Shown here one piece after another: positions 12,460-21,876 of a stretch of 64,000 nucleotides of DNA; within the stretch, counting starts at the first letter, position 1, and each line of letters opens with the position of its first letter. The position numbers and the translations under genes were made by a program. The stretch covers positions 4,417,727-4,481,726 of the forward strand of contig CM020619.1 of NCBI GenBank assembly GCA_009829735.1, written 5' to 3'. The notes below the pieces were generated by a model. The model made no database searches. It saw only the letters and a list, made by a program, of their open reading frames with translations, and was not told where the DNA came from. Origin of the DNA: Pyropia yezoensis (Eukaryota; Rhodophyta; Bangiophyceae; Bangiales; Bangiaceae).

Positions 12460-13023
12460 TCATGCTTGGCCGTCCCCGCCGCCCGCCCCCGTTGGCGCCC
12501 AGCCCGTCGCGGCGACCCCCCCCCCCCCTCCCACCCCCGACCCTTCCTTGGGCGGCACCAGCCACGCGCATGCCCACACGTCGGCGGCCGTCACAATGGC
12601 CGTCACAAAGCCCGTCACGCCCATGGAGGTGGCCACCCACGGCCGCCGCAGCCACCAGCTACCGGTGGCCGTGAAGCGGCCCGTCGAACGAAAGCCGAGC
12701 AGCAGCACCCACCCCACCACCCCCGTCGTTGCCCAAACCACCGTCACCGTCGCGCCGGTGAGGCTGTACAGGAGGTAGGCCGCCCGGCCGGTGCGGTGGG
12801 TGACGGGCGACGACCGGGCGGGGGCGACGGCGGCGGCCAGGAGGGCCCCGCCAACCACCTGCGCCGCCTGCGCCGCGACGGTCTGCCAGCCCACCTGCCA
12901 GCCGCGGGCAAAGGGGGGGGCCCACGCGTACGAGATGACCACAACCACCAGCAGCCCGGCGTGCAGCGCCAGAACGAAAAGGTGGAAGGCAAACGAGTGG
13001 GGGATGGGGGGGTCCCGTTCCAT
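12460..13023 (-). CDS. Four-helix integral membrane protein, uncharacterised
   Basis: The start is taken as the ATG at 13023 (MERDPPIPHSF...), because sequence upstream in the same frame is Pro/Arg/Gly-rich. The 187-residue product has four hydrophobic segments of about 20-26 residues, roughly at residues 10-35, 43-68, 83-112 and 131-158, and a Gly-rich C-terminal tail. There is no clear cleaved signal peptide; the first helix follows a short polar N-terminus. The layout resembles small four-span families such as MARVEL-type proteins, but no diagnostic motif is visible, so I give no family. Nearly all codons end in G or C, as in the other host genes. Confidence 0.6.
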   Translation of the reverse strand: MERDPPIPHSFAFHLFVLALHAGLLVVVVISYAWAPPFARGWQVGWQTVAAQAAQVVGGALLAAAVAPARSSPVTHRTGRAAYLLYSLTGATVTVVWATTGVVGWVLLLGFRSTGRFTATGSWWLRRPWVATSMGVTGFVTAIVTAADVWACAWLVPPKEGSGVGGGGGVAATGWAPTGAGGGDGQA

Positions 13024-13567
13024 GGCGGCCCGTCGGGAGGGCGGGCGGGTGGCGGGGGGGGAGTGGGGGGGGGGGGGGGGGGGGAGGGGACGAGCGGAGA
13101 GCCGGTGGGGCGCGGGGGAGTTCAGAAAAGGCGCAGCAGGGGGGGTGGCGCAGTGTGCGCGTGCGTGAGAAAAAGGGTGGAGGCTTGGCGAGGTCGGCCG
13201 CACAAAGGGGGCGACGCGAGACGGGTCACGGCGGCGGGCTCGGGCGACCGCGCCCTCGGCAGACGGTAGCGAGCGTCGGCGGCAGCGCCGCCGACGGCGC
13301 CGCGGCACGAGGTACGACACGGCGGCGGGGCTGGTGCCGAGGAGGCGCTCCGCGCACCCCCCCCCCGCGGCGCCCCTCTGGCGGCCCGTTGCCGCGCGCA
13401 GGCGGCGGGCAGGGGGCCCGCCAGCAGGGGGCACCCGCTCCCAACGCGCCGGGCGGCGGCAGCCACCGGCGCGCGCGCCAGGCGGGAGGGGCGACGGCGC
13501 GGCGGGGGTTGGGGAGGCCACCCACAGGCGCCGCCGCCTGGTGGGGTCCCGCGAGCGTTCTCCCCCG

Positions 13568-13599
<32 letters not shown>

Positions 13600-14065
13600 G
13601 CGCCGCCCGCCTGCCACGCGGCGCTGCGCGGCGGACCACGGCAGGCCGGGGGGACCACGGGCGGGCGGCGGCGCCCCCCACCCCATACGCACGGCCCCCC
13701 CCCCTCCACCCCCCCCCGCAGCGTCCCCTCCATCGTGCTCCCCACCACGCCACGCTGCCGGCGGGCCGTCCCCCCCACCACCCCGATGGGCGGCGTGGCG
13801 GTGCGTCACGGGGGCAGTGTCCCCACCAGACTCCCCCCCACCCCCCCCCCCCCCCCCCCACTTTCAGCAGCCCCCGCCGCCGCCCCCCCCCCCCACCACC
13901 TCCTCCGGCAGTCCCACCACCCACCCGTCCGCCGTGCCATCCCCGCGGCCGCGCTGGCAAACCCGCGGCCTTCCCGCAACGCTGCCGGCGCTGCCGACGC
14001 GCCACGCGGGCCCGCGTCGACCGCCCGGCGGAGGTCGGCAGAGGTCGGCGGCAGCCGCCGCGACA

Positions 14066-14099
<34 letters not shown>

Positions 14100-14100
14100 A

Positions 14101-14177
<77 letters not shown>

Positions 14178-15040
14178 GTGCGTTGGCGCCTTGGCAGGTC
14201 GCCGCGAGGACGGCCTTGGCAGCAGGCCGCAGCGACGCCTTGGCAGCAGCAGCACCGACCGCGGCGGGGGTGCGGCGCGGTAAGACAGCAGGACGCGGCA
14301 GGCAGCGGGGCCGGGGGGCGCGGGGCTGGGCGGTGTCGCGCCGCGACCGTCGGCTGGCGGTCGGCGGCAGAGAGCGGGAGCGCGGGTGCGGTCCCGCCCG
14401 GGAAGGGTCGCCATCGGCCGAGTCGAGTCCAACGAAAAGTCATTCCGTACGTATCTACAGGAATATCTCAACGGCAATGGACGTGGGTGGGGTCGTCTTG
14501 ACAGATCCGGGACCTGATGCAAGCCCTTGAACCAGCGGATCTTGTTTGTTGGCTGCTGCTGTGCCACGTGTCATGGGGACGCGACCGTCCAGACCCCCCA
14601 CACAACGACCATCATGACAGGATGCCCCGCACTCCACCGACGGGCCCACCGCGACGGCTAGCGCGGGGATGAGTGGCCGAGAGGTGGCAATGGACAGCGC
14701 GGCAGTGGTCATTGGGTGGCGTGCCGCGCGCCATCCCCTTTCGATGGCACGGGGAGCGTGCCGCGGATGGCGGCTCCGGCCGCTATGCACATGATGGCGG
14801 CTGCCCCCCCTGTGCAGTGACAATGGCGCCAGACTGGTCGCACCGTACGGCGGCGGCGGGTGGGGACGTGACTAGTGTACCCTCCCGCCCACGCTCGGCC
14901 CCCCCGTTCCCGTCAAAGACGACCCGCCCGCTCCACCCGCCCCACTCGCCCCGCCGGCTGACCAGCGTCAGCACGCCACCACCTCCACCACCTCCACCAT
15001 CCCTTCCGCTGGTGACCTTTCCACCCGCCCCTCTGCCCCC
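13024..15040. other. GC-rich intergenic region with poly-C and poly-G runs
   Basis: ORFs here (for example plus 13155-14501) are Arg/Pro/Ala-rich shadows of low-complexity DNA. A pure C run of about 28 bases lies at 13568-13595 and a G run at about 13067-13084. A balanced-composition stretch at about 14400-14820 contains short ORFs without a recognisable domain. Confidence 0.4.
14066..14175 (+). repeat. (GGC)n microsatellite
   Basis: About 25 uninterrupted GGC triplets occupy 14101-14175, preceded by alternating GGT/GGC from 14066. It reads as poly-Gly, poly-Ala or poly-Arg depending on frame. It is not inside a gene I can support. Confidence 0.95.
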
Positions 15041-16798
15041 GTGGTCCCCTCGCTCATGCCCGCAACTGGGATGCTGAGCGCGTCGGCGCTCGCCCCCCCC
15101 CCACCCCCCCCCCATACCGCCGCCGGCGCTGACCCGGCCCTCTCCCTCGTCCGCCGGTTGCCCCCGGTGGTGACCGCCGCGGTCACCTACCGGCGCTCCC
15201 GGCTGACGGCGCCCACCCCCACCGCATGGGCCGAGGTGCGGTCTGCCGTGCTGCTCGTCTACGCCTCCCGCGCGGCGGCCGTGACGGGCGCCGCGCCGCC
15301 GCTGCTGCTGCTGCCGCTCGACGCAGAGGCGACCGTCGCCCGCCGGGGCGGTGGCGGCAACGGGGATGGGTACGGCGGCGGCGACGGCGGGCGGTCCCTG
15401 CGGGTGGCCCACCCCGAGGCGGGCGCCGCCACCCTCACATTCCCGTCGGCCGACGCAGCGCGCCACTGGCAGGGCGTCCTGACCGCCGCCGCCGGCGCGT
15501 CGGGCCGCTGCCTGGCCGACTATGAGCTGCGGGCGCCCGCGGGCGTCGGCGGCAGCGGCACCGTCTGGGCGGCCGTGGAGGTTGCCACCGGCGAGCCGGT
15601 GGCGGTCAAGGAGGTGGCCAAGGCAGACGCCTACGCGAGCGACGGCAGCCTGCGGCACGCGGTGGATGAGCGGCTGGTGGCAGAGCTGGCGGCGGGCGGC
15701 TGCCCGTCGCTGCTGCAGCTGCGCGCCGCCTTTCAGACCCCCCGCTCGCTCTACCTGGTGACCGAGTGGTGCGGCGGGGGGGACCTCCGCGCCGCCCTAC
15801 GCGGGCGGGGGCCCACTGGCCGCCTGTCGGCCGCCGAGGGGGTGGCCGTGCTGTCCCAGCTGGCCGTGGCGGTCGGCTACCTCCACCGTATGGGCGTGGT
15901 GCACCGGGACATCAAGCCAGAAAATGTGCTGCTAGCGTCGCCCCCACCGCCGGGGGGCGACCTGACGGCCACGCCCATCCGGCTGGCCGACCTGGGCCTT
16001 GCCAAGCTGCTCCCTGTGGCACCCGACGGCGGCGATGGTGGCCACGACGGCGGCCGCGCCACCTCCTTTTGCGGCACCGACGAGTACATGGCACCCGAGG
16101 TGGTGGCCCGCCGGCCGTATGGGCGGCCCGTGGACTGGTGGTCGTTTGGCGTGCTGGCGTACCGGCTGCTGGTCGGCACGCCCCCCTGGGCCGCCGCCCC
16201 CGCCGCCGCGGGCAGGCGCGGCGGCTACGCCGCCCGCGAGCGCCTGCACGCAGAGATTGTGGGTGGCTCGCCGGTGGGGGTGCCGGCGGACGTGGACCCC
16301 GCCGCCGCCGAGCTCCTCACGGGCCTCCTCTGCCGCGACCCGCGGCGGCGGTGGGGGGAGGCGGAGCTCCGGGTGTGTGCCTTTTTCCGGGGCGTGGACT
16401 GGGGGCGCCTTGCCGAGGTGCCCCCGCCGGGCACGGCGTCGGCGGTGCTGGCGGCGGCGACGTCGGCGGCACCGTCGTCGTCGCTGCCGCCCGCGTCCAC
16501 CGCGTCGGGGGCAACGACCGCGTCTCGGCGGGCCACTGCTTCCGGACCTGACCCGGACGCGACGGGGGGTACGCCGCCGTCGCCGCCGTTGCCATCGCCG
16601 CCGCCACGGCGGGGCGGCCTACGGCGGCGGGCCAAGGGCGTCCTCGGCGGGGCGCTCGGGGTGGGCTCTGGCATGACCCGCGCGCCGTCGGCGACGAGCA
16701 TTGTCGGGTACAGCTTTTCGGCCGATGGCGGGCGGGGGGGGCCCGCGTCGGCGGGCACCGACGACAGCAGCGGCGGCACGGATGGCCCCTCTTCGTAG
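15041..16798 (+). CDS. AGC-family Ser/Thr protein kinase with a PH-like N-terminus
   Basis: The 585-residue product reads as an AKT/S6K-type kinase. Residues about 45-155 have the strand pattern and a terminal Trp helix (HWQGVL) of a degenerate PH domain. The kinase domain spans about 163-455: Gly-rich loop GVGGSGTVW (about 168), VAIK-type lysine in AVKEV (about 190), catalytic loop HRDIKPEN (about 288), DLG in place of DFG, activation-loop TSFCGTDEYMAPE with the PDK1-type Ser at 342, and VDWWSFGVLAYRLLVGTPPW. The C-terminal tail ends in IVGYSF (about 554), which fits the AGC hydrophobic motif. The DLG change is tolerated in some active kinases. The N-terminal 30 residues are Pro-rich; the first ATG is kept but a later start is possible. 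It likely acts in membrane-linked growth or nutrient signalling; this is family knowledge. Confidence 0.88.
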   Translation: MVPSLMPATGMLSASALAPPPPPPHTAAGADPALSLVRRLPPVVTAAVTYRRSRLTAPTPTAWAEVRSAVLLVYASRAAAVTGAAPPLLLLPLDAEATVARRGGGGNGDGYGGGDGGRSLRVAHPEAGAATLTFPSADAARHWQGVLTAAAGASGRCLADYELRAPAGVGGSGTVWAAVEVATGEPVAVKEVAKADAYASDGSLRHAVDERLVAELAAGGCPSLLQLRAAFQTPRSLYLVTEWCGGGDLRAALRGRGPTGRLSAAEGVAVLSQLAVAVGYLHRMGVVHRDIKPENVLLASPPPPGGDLTATPIRLADLGLAKLLPVAPDGGDGGHDGGRATSFCGTDEYMAPEVVARRPYGRPVDWWSFGVLAYRLLVGTPPWAAAPAAAGRRGGYAARERLHAEIVGGSPVGVPADVDPAAAELLTGLLCRDPRRRWGEAELRVCAFFRGVDWGRLAEVPPPGTASAVLAAATSAAPSSSLPPASTASGATTASRRATASGPDPDATGGTPPSPPLPSPPPRRGGLRRRAKGVLGGALGVGSGMTRAPSATSIVGYSFSADGGRGGPASAGTDDSSGGTDGPSS

Positions 16799-17955
16799 AG
16801 CTGCAAGAGGAGGATGGCGTTGGACGTGGGGAGGCAACCGCGGGTGTGCCCCACGTGTTTTCTTTTTGTTGCACAGGTGCGGGGGGTGGTGGCGGTGTTG
16901 TGCCTCGGTTGTGGTATTCTCTCTGTTGTGCTTTTGTTTTTTTATTTTTGAGGGGGAGGAGTAGGAGCATGTGGGGTGTATATATGACAGGCGTCTGTTT
17001 CGTGTTCTGCTCTATCGCGCTCCCTCGGCTTCCTGGCCAGGCTGGCGTTCCATCTTGCAGGTGTCGTCGCCCCCAGCCGCGACACGCGCGCAACGGCCCG
17101 TCGCGTGAGGCTGGGCGACGCCGCACACGCGGCGCGACCTGCTCGCAGGGTGCGGCCGGCGGGCGCCATGGTTGACGGCGGGCGGCAGTACTCTCCCCTC
17201 CCCGACGCTCTCCCCCTCCCCCCCCTTCTCCTTCTCCCCCCCCCCGCTCCCCCGCTCCCCCGCCACCGCGCCTGCCCGCCAAACCCCCGTCCCCCCGCAG
17301 CCTGGTTCCCCGCCCAAACGGCCTCCAGCCGGCCGGCCACCCAGCGGGCGGGCGGGCGGGATGGAAGCCCCGAGGGGGCCCCGCCTGCAGGCTGGGCGGC
17401 GCTGCACTGCCGGAGACACACGTGACGTGGCACGTTACGCGGCCGCGGCGGCGGCGGCGGATTGGCCGGCCCCCCCGATCCGGCCACCCCCGAACCGCCA
17501 GCCGGGCGTCGGGCGGCGGCGCGCCGCCGCCCCGCCGCACTGGTCGGCGGCGCGGGGCCTCACGCTGCTTCCACCAGCCGGCCCGGCGGCCAGCGGCTGT
17601 CTGCCGGCCGACAGGGGACACCCGCCACCCGCCGCCCCGCCGTTGCGAGCGTGCGCCCCCCTCTCCCTCTGCAGCTGCCACCCCACCCCCTTCACCCCTT
17701 CTCCCCCCCGCTCGGCAGCCACGCAACGACGCCCCTACCACGCACCCTCACCCCCCTTGCCGCTCCGCCACCGTCGCCCGCCCCCCCCCCCTCGCACCCC
17801 GCCCGCCCGCCCGCTCACCCGCCCGCCCCACCTCCCACCTGCTCCCTCCCACCTCCCCCACCCTCCCAACCCCCCCCTTTCCCCCCCCGTCCTATTACTG
17901 TCCTTCCCACTTACTCCCTTTTTCACCCCCAACCCCCTCCTTTCGCCGCGTGCCA
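16799..17955. other. Intergenic region between the kinase and transporter genes
   Basis: The first 200 bases after the kinase stop are T/G-rich with TTTGTTTTTTTATTTTTG near 16936-16951 and TATATA near 16979, and may hold the kinase 3' UTR. From 17170 the sequence is strongly C-rich pyrimidine DNA up to the transporter ATG, probably its 5' leader. No gene is supported. Confidence 0.45.
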
Positions 17956-19887
17956 ATGACACACGCTGTGCCTATGCCGACCATGACACGCGCAGGGGGC
18001 ATGCCGGCCTTTGCGACGCTGCCCCCTGGATCCGCCCCCACCCGCCCCGCGGCGGGCCGCTGGGTCGCCAACTGCCGCGGCGCTGCCGTCTGTGCGCCCG
18101 CGGCCGCCGCCACCGCCGCAGGACGACGCCTGCCGTGGCGTCCGCCGAGGTCGCCGGCGTCGGCGGTGGGGTGGCACGTGCGGGACCGCGCGGGTGGGCA
18201 GCGGCTGCTGACGGGCGGGCGGTATGGCCACGGCGGTGGCCGCTGCGTGAGCGGCGCCGCCGCCGTGCGGGCGACCATGCGGGGAGCGGGGGGAGAGGGA
18301 CGGGAGGCGGCCGCCGCCACTGGCGCGCCGCCGCCGCCGCCGCCCCATAGCGGGGTGAATGGGCTTTGGGAAGCGCCCGCCGCTGGCGGGGAGCGGGGGG
18401 TGGCCGCCGATGAGCCCGTCGCGGTGCGCGGCGGTCGGCCGGCAGCCGCCGCCGGAGAGGACGCCCCGCCCGCGGCTGCCCCCTCCCCCCCCGCCGCCAC
18501 CACGACAGGCGATGCGCCGCTGACGCCCCCGCCACGTCCACGGCGGCCGCGGCGGCCCTACTCCAACGTGGACCCCGTCTCGTTTCAGCGGCGGCCCGGC
18601 TCTCTTATCGCCGCCGCGGCGCTGGTGGCAGGCACCACCGTTGGCGCGGGGGTGCTGGCCCTGCCCGCCGTCACGGCGAGCAGCGGCTTTGTGCCCTCCT
18701 CTGCGGCGCTGTGTGGTGTGTGGGCGGTCGCGGCGGTGCAAGCGCTGCTGCTGGCCGAGACGGCGGTCAACACGCAGTGCGCGCTGGGCAGGCCGTCGGC
18801 GGTGAGCATCCTTTCCATGGCGCGGGCGACGCTCGGCGACGCGGGCGCGGCGGTCACGTCGGTGGCGTATGGGCTGCTGCACGTTGCCATCCTCACCGCG
18901 TTTACCGCCCAGGGGGGTACCATCCTGACAGAGCTGTTTGGGGCGGGAGGGCGGGGGGGGGGGGGGCTCCCCGTGTGGTCGGGCGCGCCGGTCTTCTCCG
19001 CCGCCCTCGGCGCGTTTCTCTTCTTCGCGTCGGACGGGCTGGTTGCGCGGGTCAACAACGCGCTGGTGGTGGCCACCGTCGCGCTCTTCCTCGCGCTCGT
19101 CGCCGCCACGGCGGGCCAATTTCAGGCCGACGCGCTGCTGACGGGCAGCCACTGGGGGGCGGTCATCCCCGACGCCATGCCCGTCCTCCTCGTGTCGCTG
19201 GTGTTCCACAACGTCGTGCCGTACGTGTGCTCCTTTCTCGAAGGGGACCGCACCAAGATCCGAGCGGCCGTCGTGGGCGGCAGTTTGTTGCCCCTGCTGA
19301 TGTTTTTGACATGGAATGGGGTCATCCTGGGGAGCTCGGACGTGCAGGCTGCCGCCGCGGCGGCGGCGGCCGCCTCGGCGGCGGCCGTCGCAGACAGTGG
19401 CGTGGTGGCCCCGCTGTTTGACCCCGTCGCGTTGCTCCGCAACAGCGGCGGCGCCACGGGCGGGGTGATCACTGGCTTTTCCCTGCTCGCCGTCGTGACG
19501 TCGTACGTGGGCGTCGTGGCGGGGCTGGTGGACTTTGCCAATGACGGCTTCCTTTCGACGCGCCTGCTCACCGCCGAGCAGATCCGCCGGTGGCCCGCCG
19601 TCGCCTATGCGGTGACGCTGGTGCCGCCGACGGTGGCGGCGGTGGCGGCGCCCGACGCTTTTTTCGGGGCCCTCGACGTGGCCGGCGCGTTTGGGGTGAG
19701 CGTCCTCTTTGGACTCCTCCCCTGTGCCATGGCGTGGCGCCTCCGGTACGGGGCGGGGGTGGCGCTGAACGCCTCGTACGCGCCGCTGGTGCCGGGTGGG
19801 CGGGCGATGCTGGCGGCCATGATGGTCGGTCCGGCGGCGGTTCTTACCACCGAGGCCATGCAAAGACTGCAGGGGCTTTTTGGGTAG
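17956..19887 (+). CDS. Aromatic amino acid permease of the Trp/Tyr permease (HAAAP) family, probably organellar
   Basis: The chosen ATG (17956) follows a long C-rich leader; the frame is open further upstream but Pro-rich. The 643-residue product has an N-terminal extension of about 210 residues, Ala/Arg/Pro-rich with few acidic residues at the start, then a transporter core of about 430 residues starting at RPGSLIAAAALVAG (about 213). The core has about eleven hydrophobic helices and the family opening G-T-T-V-G-A-G-V-L-ALP in helix 1. It fits the Trp/Tyr permease family (Mtr/TnaB/TyrP in bacteria), whose plant and algal members are often plastid proteins. The extension may therefore be a transit peptide, though it is long. 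A poly-Ala insertion sits in the loop near residue 465. Proton-coupled uptake of Trp or Tyr is the family role; the substrate is inferred. Confidence 0.88.
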   Translation: MTHAVPMPTMTRAGGMPAFATLPPGSAPTRPAAGRWVANCRGAAVCAPAAAATAAGRRLPWRPPRSPASAVGWHVRDRAGGQRLLTGGRYGHGGGRCVSGAAAVRATMRGAGGEGREAAAATGAPPPPPPHSGVNGLWEAPAAGGERGVAADEPVAVRGGRPAAAAGEDAPPAAAPSPPAATTTGDAPLTPPPRPRRPRRPYSNVDPVSFQRRPGSLIAAAALVAGTTVGAGVLALPAVTASSGFVPSSAALCGVWAVAAVQALLLAETAVNTQCALGRPSAVSILSMARATLGDAGAAVTSVAYGLLHVAILTAFTAQGGTILTELFGAGGRGGGGLPVWSGAPVFSAALGAFLFFASDGLVARVNNALVVATVALFLALVAATAGQFQADALLTGSHWGAVIPDAMPVLLVSLVFHNVVPYVCSFLEGDRTKIRAAVVGGSLLPLLMFLTWNGVILGSSDVQAAAAAAAAASAAAVADSGVVAPLFDPVALLRNSGGATGGVITGFSLLAVVTSYVGVVAGLVDFANDGFLSTRLLTAEQIRRWPAVAYAVTLVPPTVAAVAAPDAFFGALDVAGAFGVSVLFGLLPCAMAWRLRYGAGVALNASYAPLVPGGRAMLAAMMVGPAAVLTTEAMQRLQGLFG

Positions 19888-20008
19888 GGTGCTGTGCGGC
19901 AGAGGCGGGGTGGGGATGGAAAAGAGAGCGGGGCGGGAGGGGGGGGGGGGTTGGGGGGGGGAAAGAAGGACAAAGAACGATGGCACACGGCCACAAGAAG
20001 AACGTTTG

Positions 20009-20944
20009 CTACATGCACGCGACGTCCCCGTCTCCGCCTCCCTTTGCCGCGACATCCGCATCGCGGACGCCCCCACCCCCCCCACTCCCGGCAGAGCCGT
20101 CCTCTGACGCCCCCCTTGCAGCGCCAGAGGCAGTAGCCGCCAAGACAGTGGTGAGTGCTGTCGCCCCCTGGATGGCCGCCGCCGCGGCGGCAGCGTCCCT
20201 CACAAAGCCGCCGCCGTCGTCAGCGTCCCCAGAGGCCGCCCCCGCGAAGGCGTCGCTAGGGGCAACCCCGTCACCGCCGCCGCCACCGCCCCCGCCGCCG
20301 CCGCCGCCGCCACTGCCGTCGTCTCCGCCGTCACCGCCTCCTTGGCCACCGTCGACGGCGTACCCCTGCGGGTAGACGCGCACCGCCAGCGCGGGCGCGG
20401 GGCGACCCCCCGCAGGGCGCGCCCCCCCCCCCCCCGCGACGGCGAGCCGCCGCGGTGGAGCCAACAGCGGCCCTCCCCCTCCATGGCGTCGACCAGGGCC
20501 ACCCGGTAGCGGCGGCCGCCGTACCCGCCGCGGTACACGCGGTGGGGCAGCTGGCCGGCGCGCACGACATCCCCGCCAGCAATGGCGTCGGGAAAGGGCG
20601 CTCCCGGCGCCAGCCGCAGGCGGCGGCCGCCGCCGCTGAGCCGGCTGCCGCGGCCGCCGCTGCCGCCGTAGCCGACTGGGTCGTCGGGGAGCCACTCGAG
20701 GCCCGCCACCGCGTCGGCGGCTGCGTCCCAGCACGCCGCCACCGCGTCGGCGGCTGCGTCCCAGCACGCCGCCGACACGGGGGCAGAGGCGTACTCGACC
20801 ACGCGCACGTCGCCGTTGGCGGCGACGGGCTCGTGATGAGGACACTGACAAGCGCCGGCGACGGCGGGGGCGGCGGTGGCGGTGGGGGTGCCCGCGTCCA
20901 GCTGCCGCCGCCGGGGCGCCGCCGCTTGGCTGCCCGCCCGTCAT
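20009..20944 (-). CDS. Hypothetical minus-strand gene, reading frame uncertain
   Basis: The sequence looks partly coding on the minus strand but changes frame. Balanced composition is seen in one frame from 20808 to about 20430 (containing LEWLPDDPVGYGG and YRGGYGGRRYRVALVDAMEG) and in another from about 20390 to 20009 (containing VRVYPQGYAVDGG and an Asp/Ala-rich end). An Ala-rich stretch further upstream (about 21050-20940) may be an earlier exon. I recognise no domain. Introns, sequence errors or decay could explain the breaks. The coordinates mark the best-looking region, not a defended model. Confidence 0.3.
   Translation of the reverse strand: MTGGQPSGGAPAAAAGRGHPHRHRRPRRRRRLSVSSSRARRRQRRRARGRVRLCPRVGGVLGRSRRRGGGVLGRSRRRGGGPRVAPRRPSRLRRQRRPRQPAQRRRPPPAAGAGSALSRRHCWRGCRARRPAAPPRVPRRVRRPPLPGGPGRRHGGGGPLLAPPRRLAVAGGGGARPAGGRPAPALAVRVYPQGYAVDGGQGGGDGGDDGSGGGGGGGGGGGGGDGVAPSDAFAGAASGDADDGGGFVRDAAAAAAAIQGATALTTVLAATASGAARGASEDGSAGSGGGGGVRDADVAAKGGGDGDVACM
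20706..20771 (-). repeat. Perfect 33-bp tandem duplication
   Basis: A 33-base unit occurs twice in exact copy at 20706-20738 and 20739-20771. In the minus-strand hypothetical frame it repeats an 11-residue block (AACWDAAADAV) in frame, which mildly supports that frame being coding. Confidence 0.9.
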
Positions 20945-20960
20945 CGACGCCCGCCGCGAG

Positions 20961-20993
<33 letters not shown>

Positions 20994-21066
20994 CGCCGCG
21001 GCGGGCTCGCCCAGCATCGGCAGCAGCGCCCGCTTGGCCCGCCACCCCCGCATCCGTGGGCTCACT

Positions 21067-21876
21067 GCCGTTCCGGGACACGGTCGAGTTCGCGGCACAT
21101 CGAGTTCGCGGCGCCGCGAACTCGTTGCCACATCCGATGCGTCTTTTTGGACATCGCAGATGGTCATTGAGTTGGGGCCTCGGACGACGCCAAATGCATA
21201 GCAGTTGGGTCCACGTAGTTTCAAAAACTTCTTATGGACCAATCGACCAATCTGTTTTGCAAATTTTCTTGGGACCATGGTTGCTGTCCCACACTGGTCT
21301 CCACGTCCATGCCGACGCCCTGCTCGCCCCTCCAGAGCTGTTGCCGGTGCATCACGATACCCCCCCTCCTTCCCCCTACACCCCCGGAGCTCCCCCCCCC
21401 ATTGCACAGCGATGGACTACTCGGCAATGGAGGCCATGATGGTCAACAATCTGTTTTTTGCCGCAGAGCTGGAGACCGGCTGCGTTGACACGGCCGCCCG
21501 CCGCATGGCGGGCGCGCAGAGCGCGGCATGCGCCACCCTTCTGGTCGCGACCCCGCGTGCCTGCGCCGCCGCCGCGTTCAAACGGGACCTGTCCGTGGGA
21601 GATCCCTGGGCCGGCCAAGCTGTTTTGGGGAATGAAGTCCTGCAGTTCTCATGAATTTACTGGCGCAAATGCTGCCGCGAAGGCGCTGCGGCGAACTCAG
21701 ACTGCCGCAGGATGCGGCAAAAAGTGGCTTTTGCAAAAGCCACTCCGTGCCGCATCCCGCGGCAGCTTGAGTTCGCGGCAAACGACACGGGACACGTGGA
21801 CTGCAACAGCCAATCCCAGAGCGCCACGAAGTACCGCGACCTCGCTGCCGCGAACTCAGATGTGTCCCTGAACGGC
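21067..21876. mobile_element. Short non-autonomous TIR element (MITE-like), about 810 bp
   Basis: The two ends form 31-base terminal inverted repeats matching at 26 positions: GCCGTTC, one mismatch, GGGACAC, four mismatches, then GAGTTCGCGGCA at 21067-21097, with its inverse at 21846-21876. The GAGTTCGCGGC core recurs inside several times in both directions (around 21101, 21113, 21691, 21768). Base composition inside is more balanced than the flanks. I could not define a target-site duplication. No transposase is recognised; a minus-strand ORF inside (about 21100-21280) has an ordinary composition but no known domain. Confidence 0.6.
21684..21783. repeat. Long imperfect hairpin inside the TIR element
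   Basis: Two arms of about 50 bases meet at a perfect 22-base palindrome at 21723-21744 (AGTGGCTTTTG and its inverse). Outer arms match at 33 of 40 positions and carry the GCGAACTC/GAGTTCGC and GGATGCGGCA/TGCCGCATCC pairs. This could fold as a cruciform in DNA or a hairpin in RNA. Confidence 0.85.

Noticed and set aside
13155-14501. Plus and minus ORFs of about 400-450 codons over the poly-C and GGC tracts
   Set aside because: All frames are open because of low-complexity DNA; products are Arg or Pro homopolymer-like.
16317-17741. 474-codon minus-strand ORF over the kinase 3' end
   Set aside because: It overlaps the kinase tail on the other strand and is Arg/Gly/Pro-rich with no domain.
17923-20085. 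720-codon minus-strand ORF opposite the permease gene
   Set aside because: It is a GC-driven shadow of the transporter: Arg/His/Pro-rich with no domain, while the plus frame gives eleven clear hydrophobic helices.
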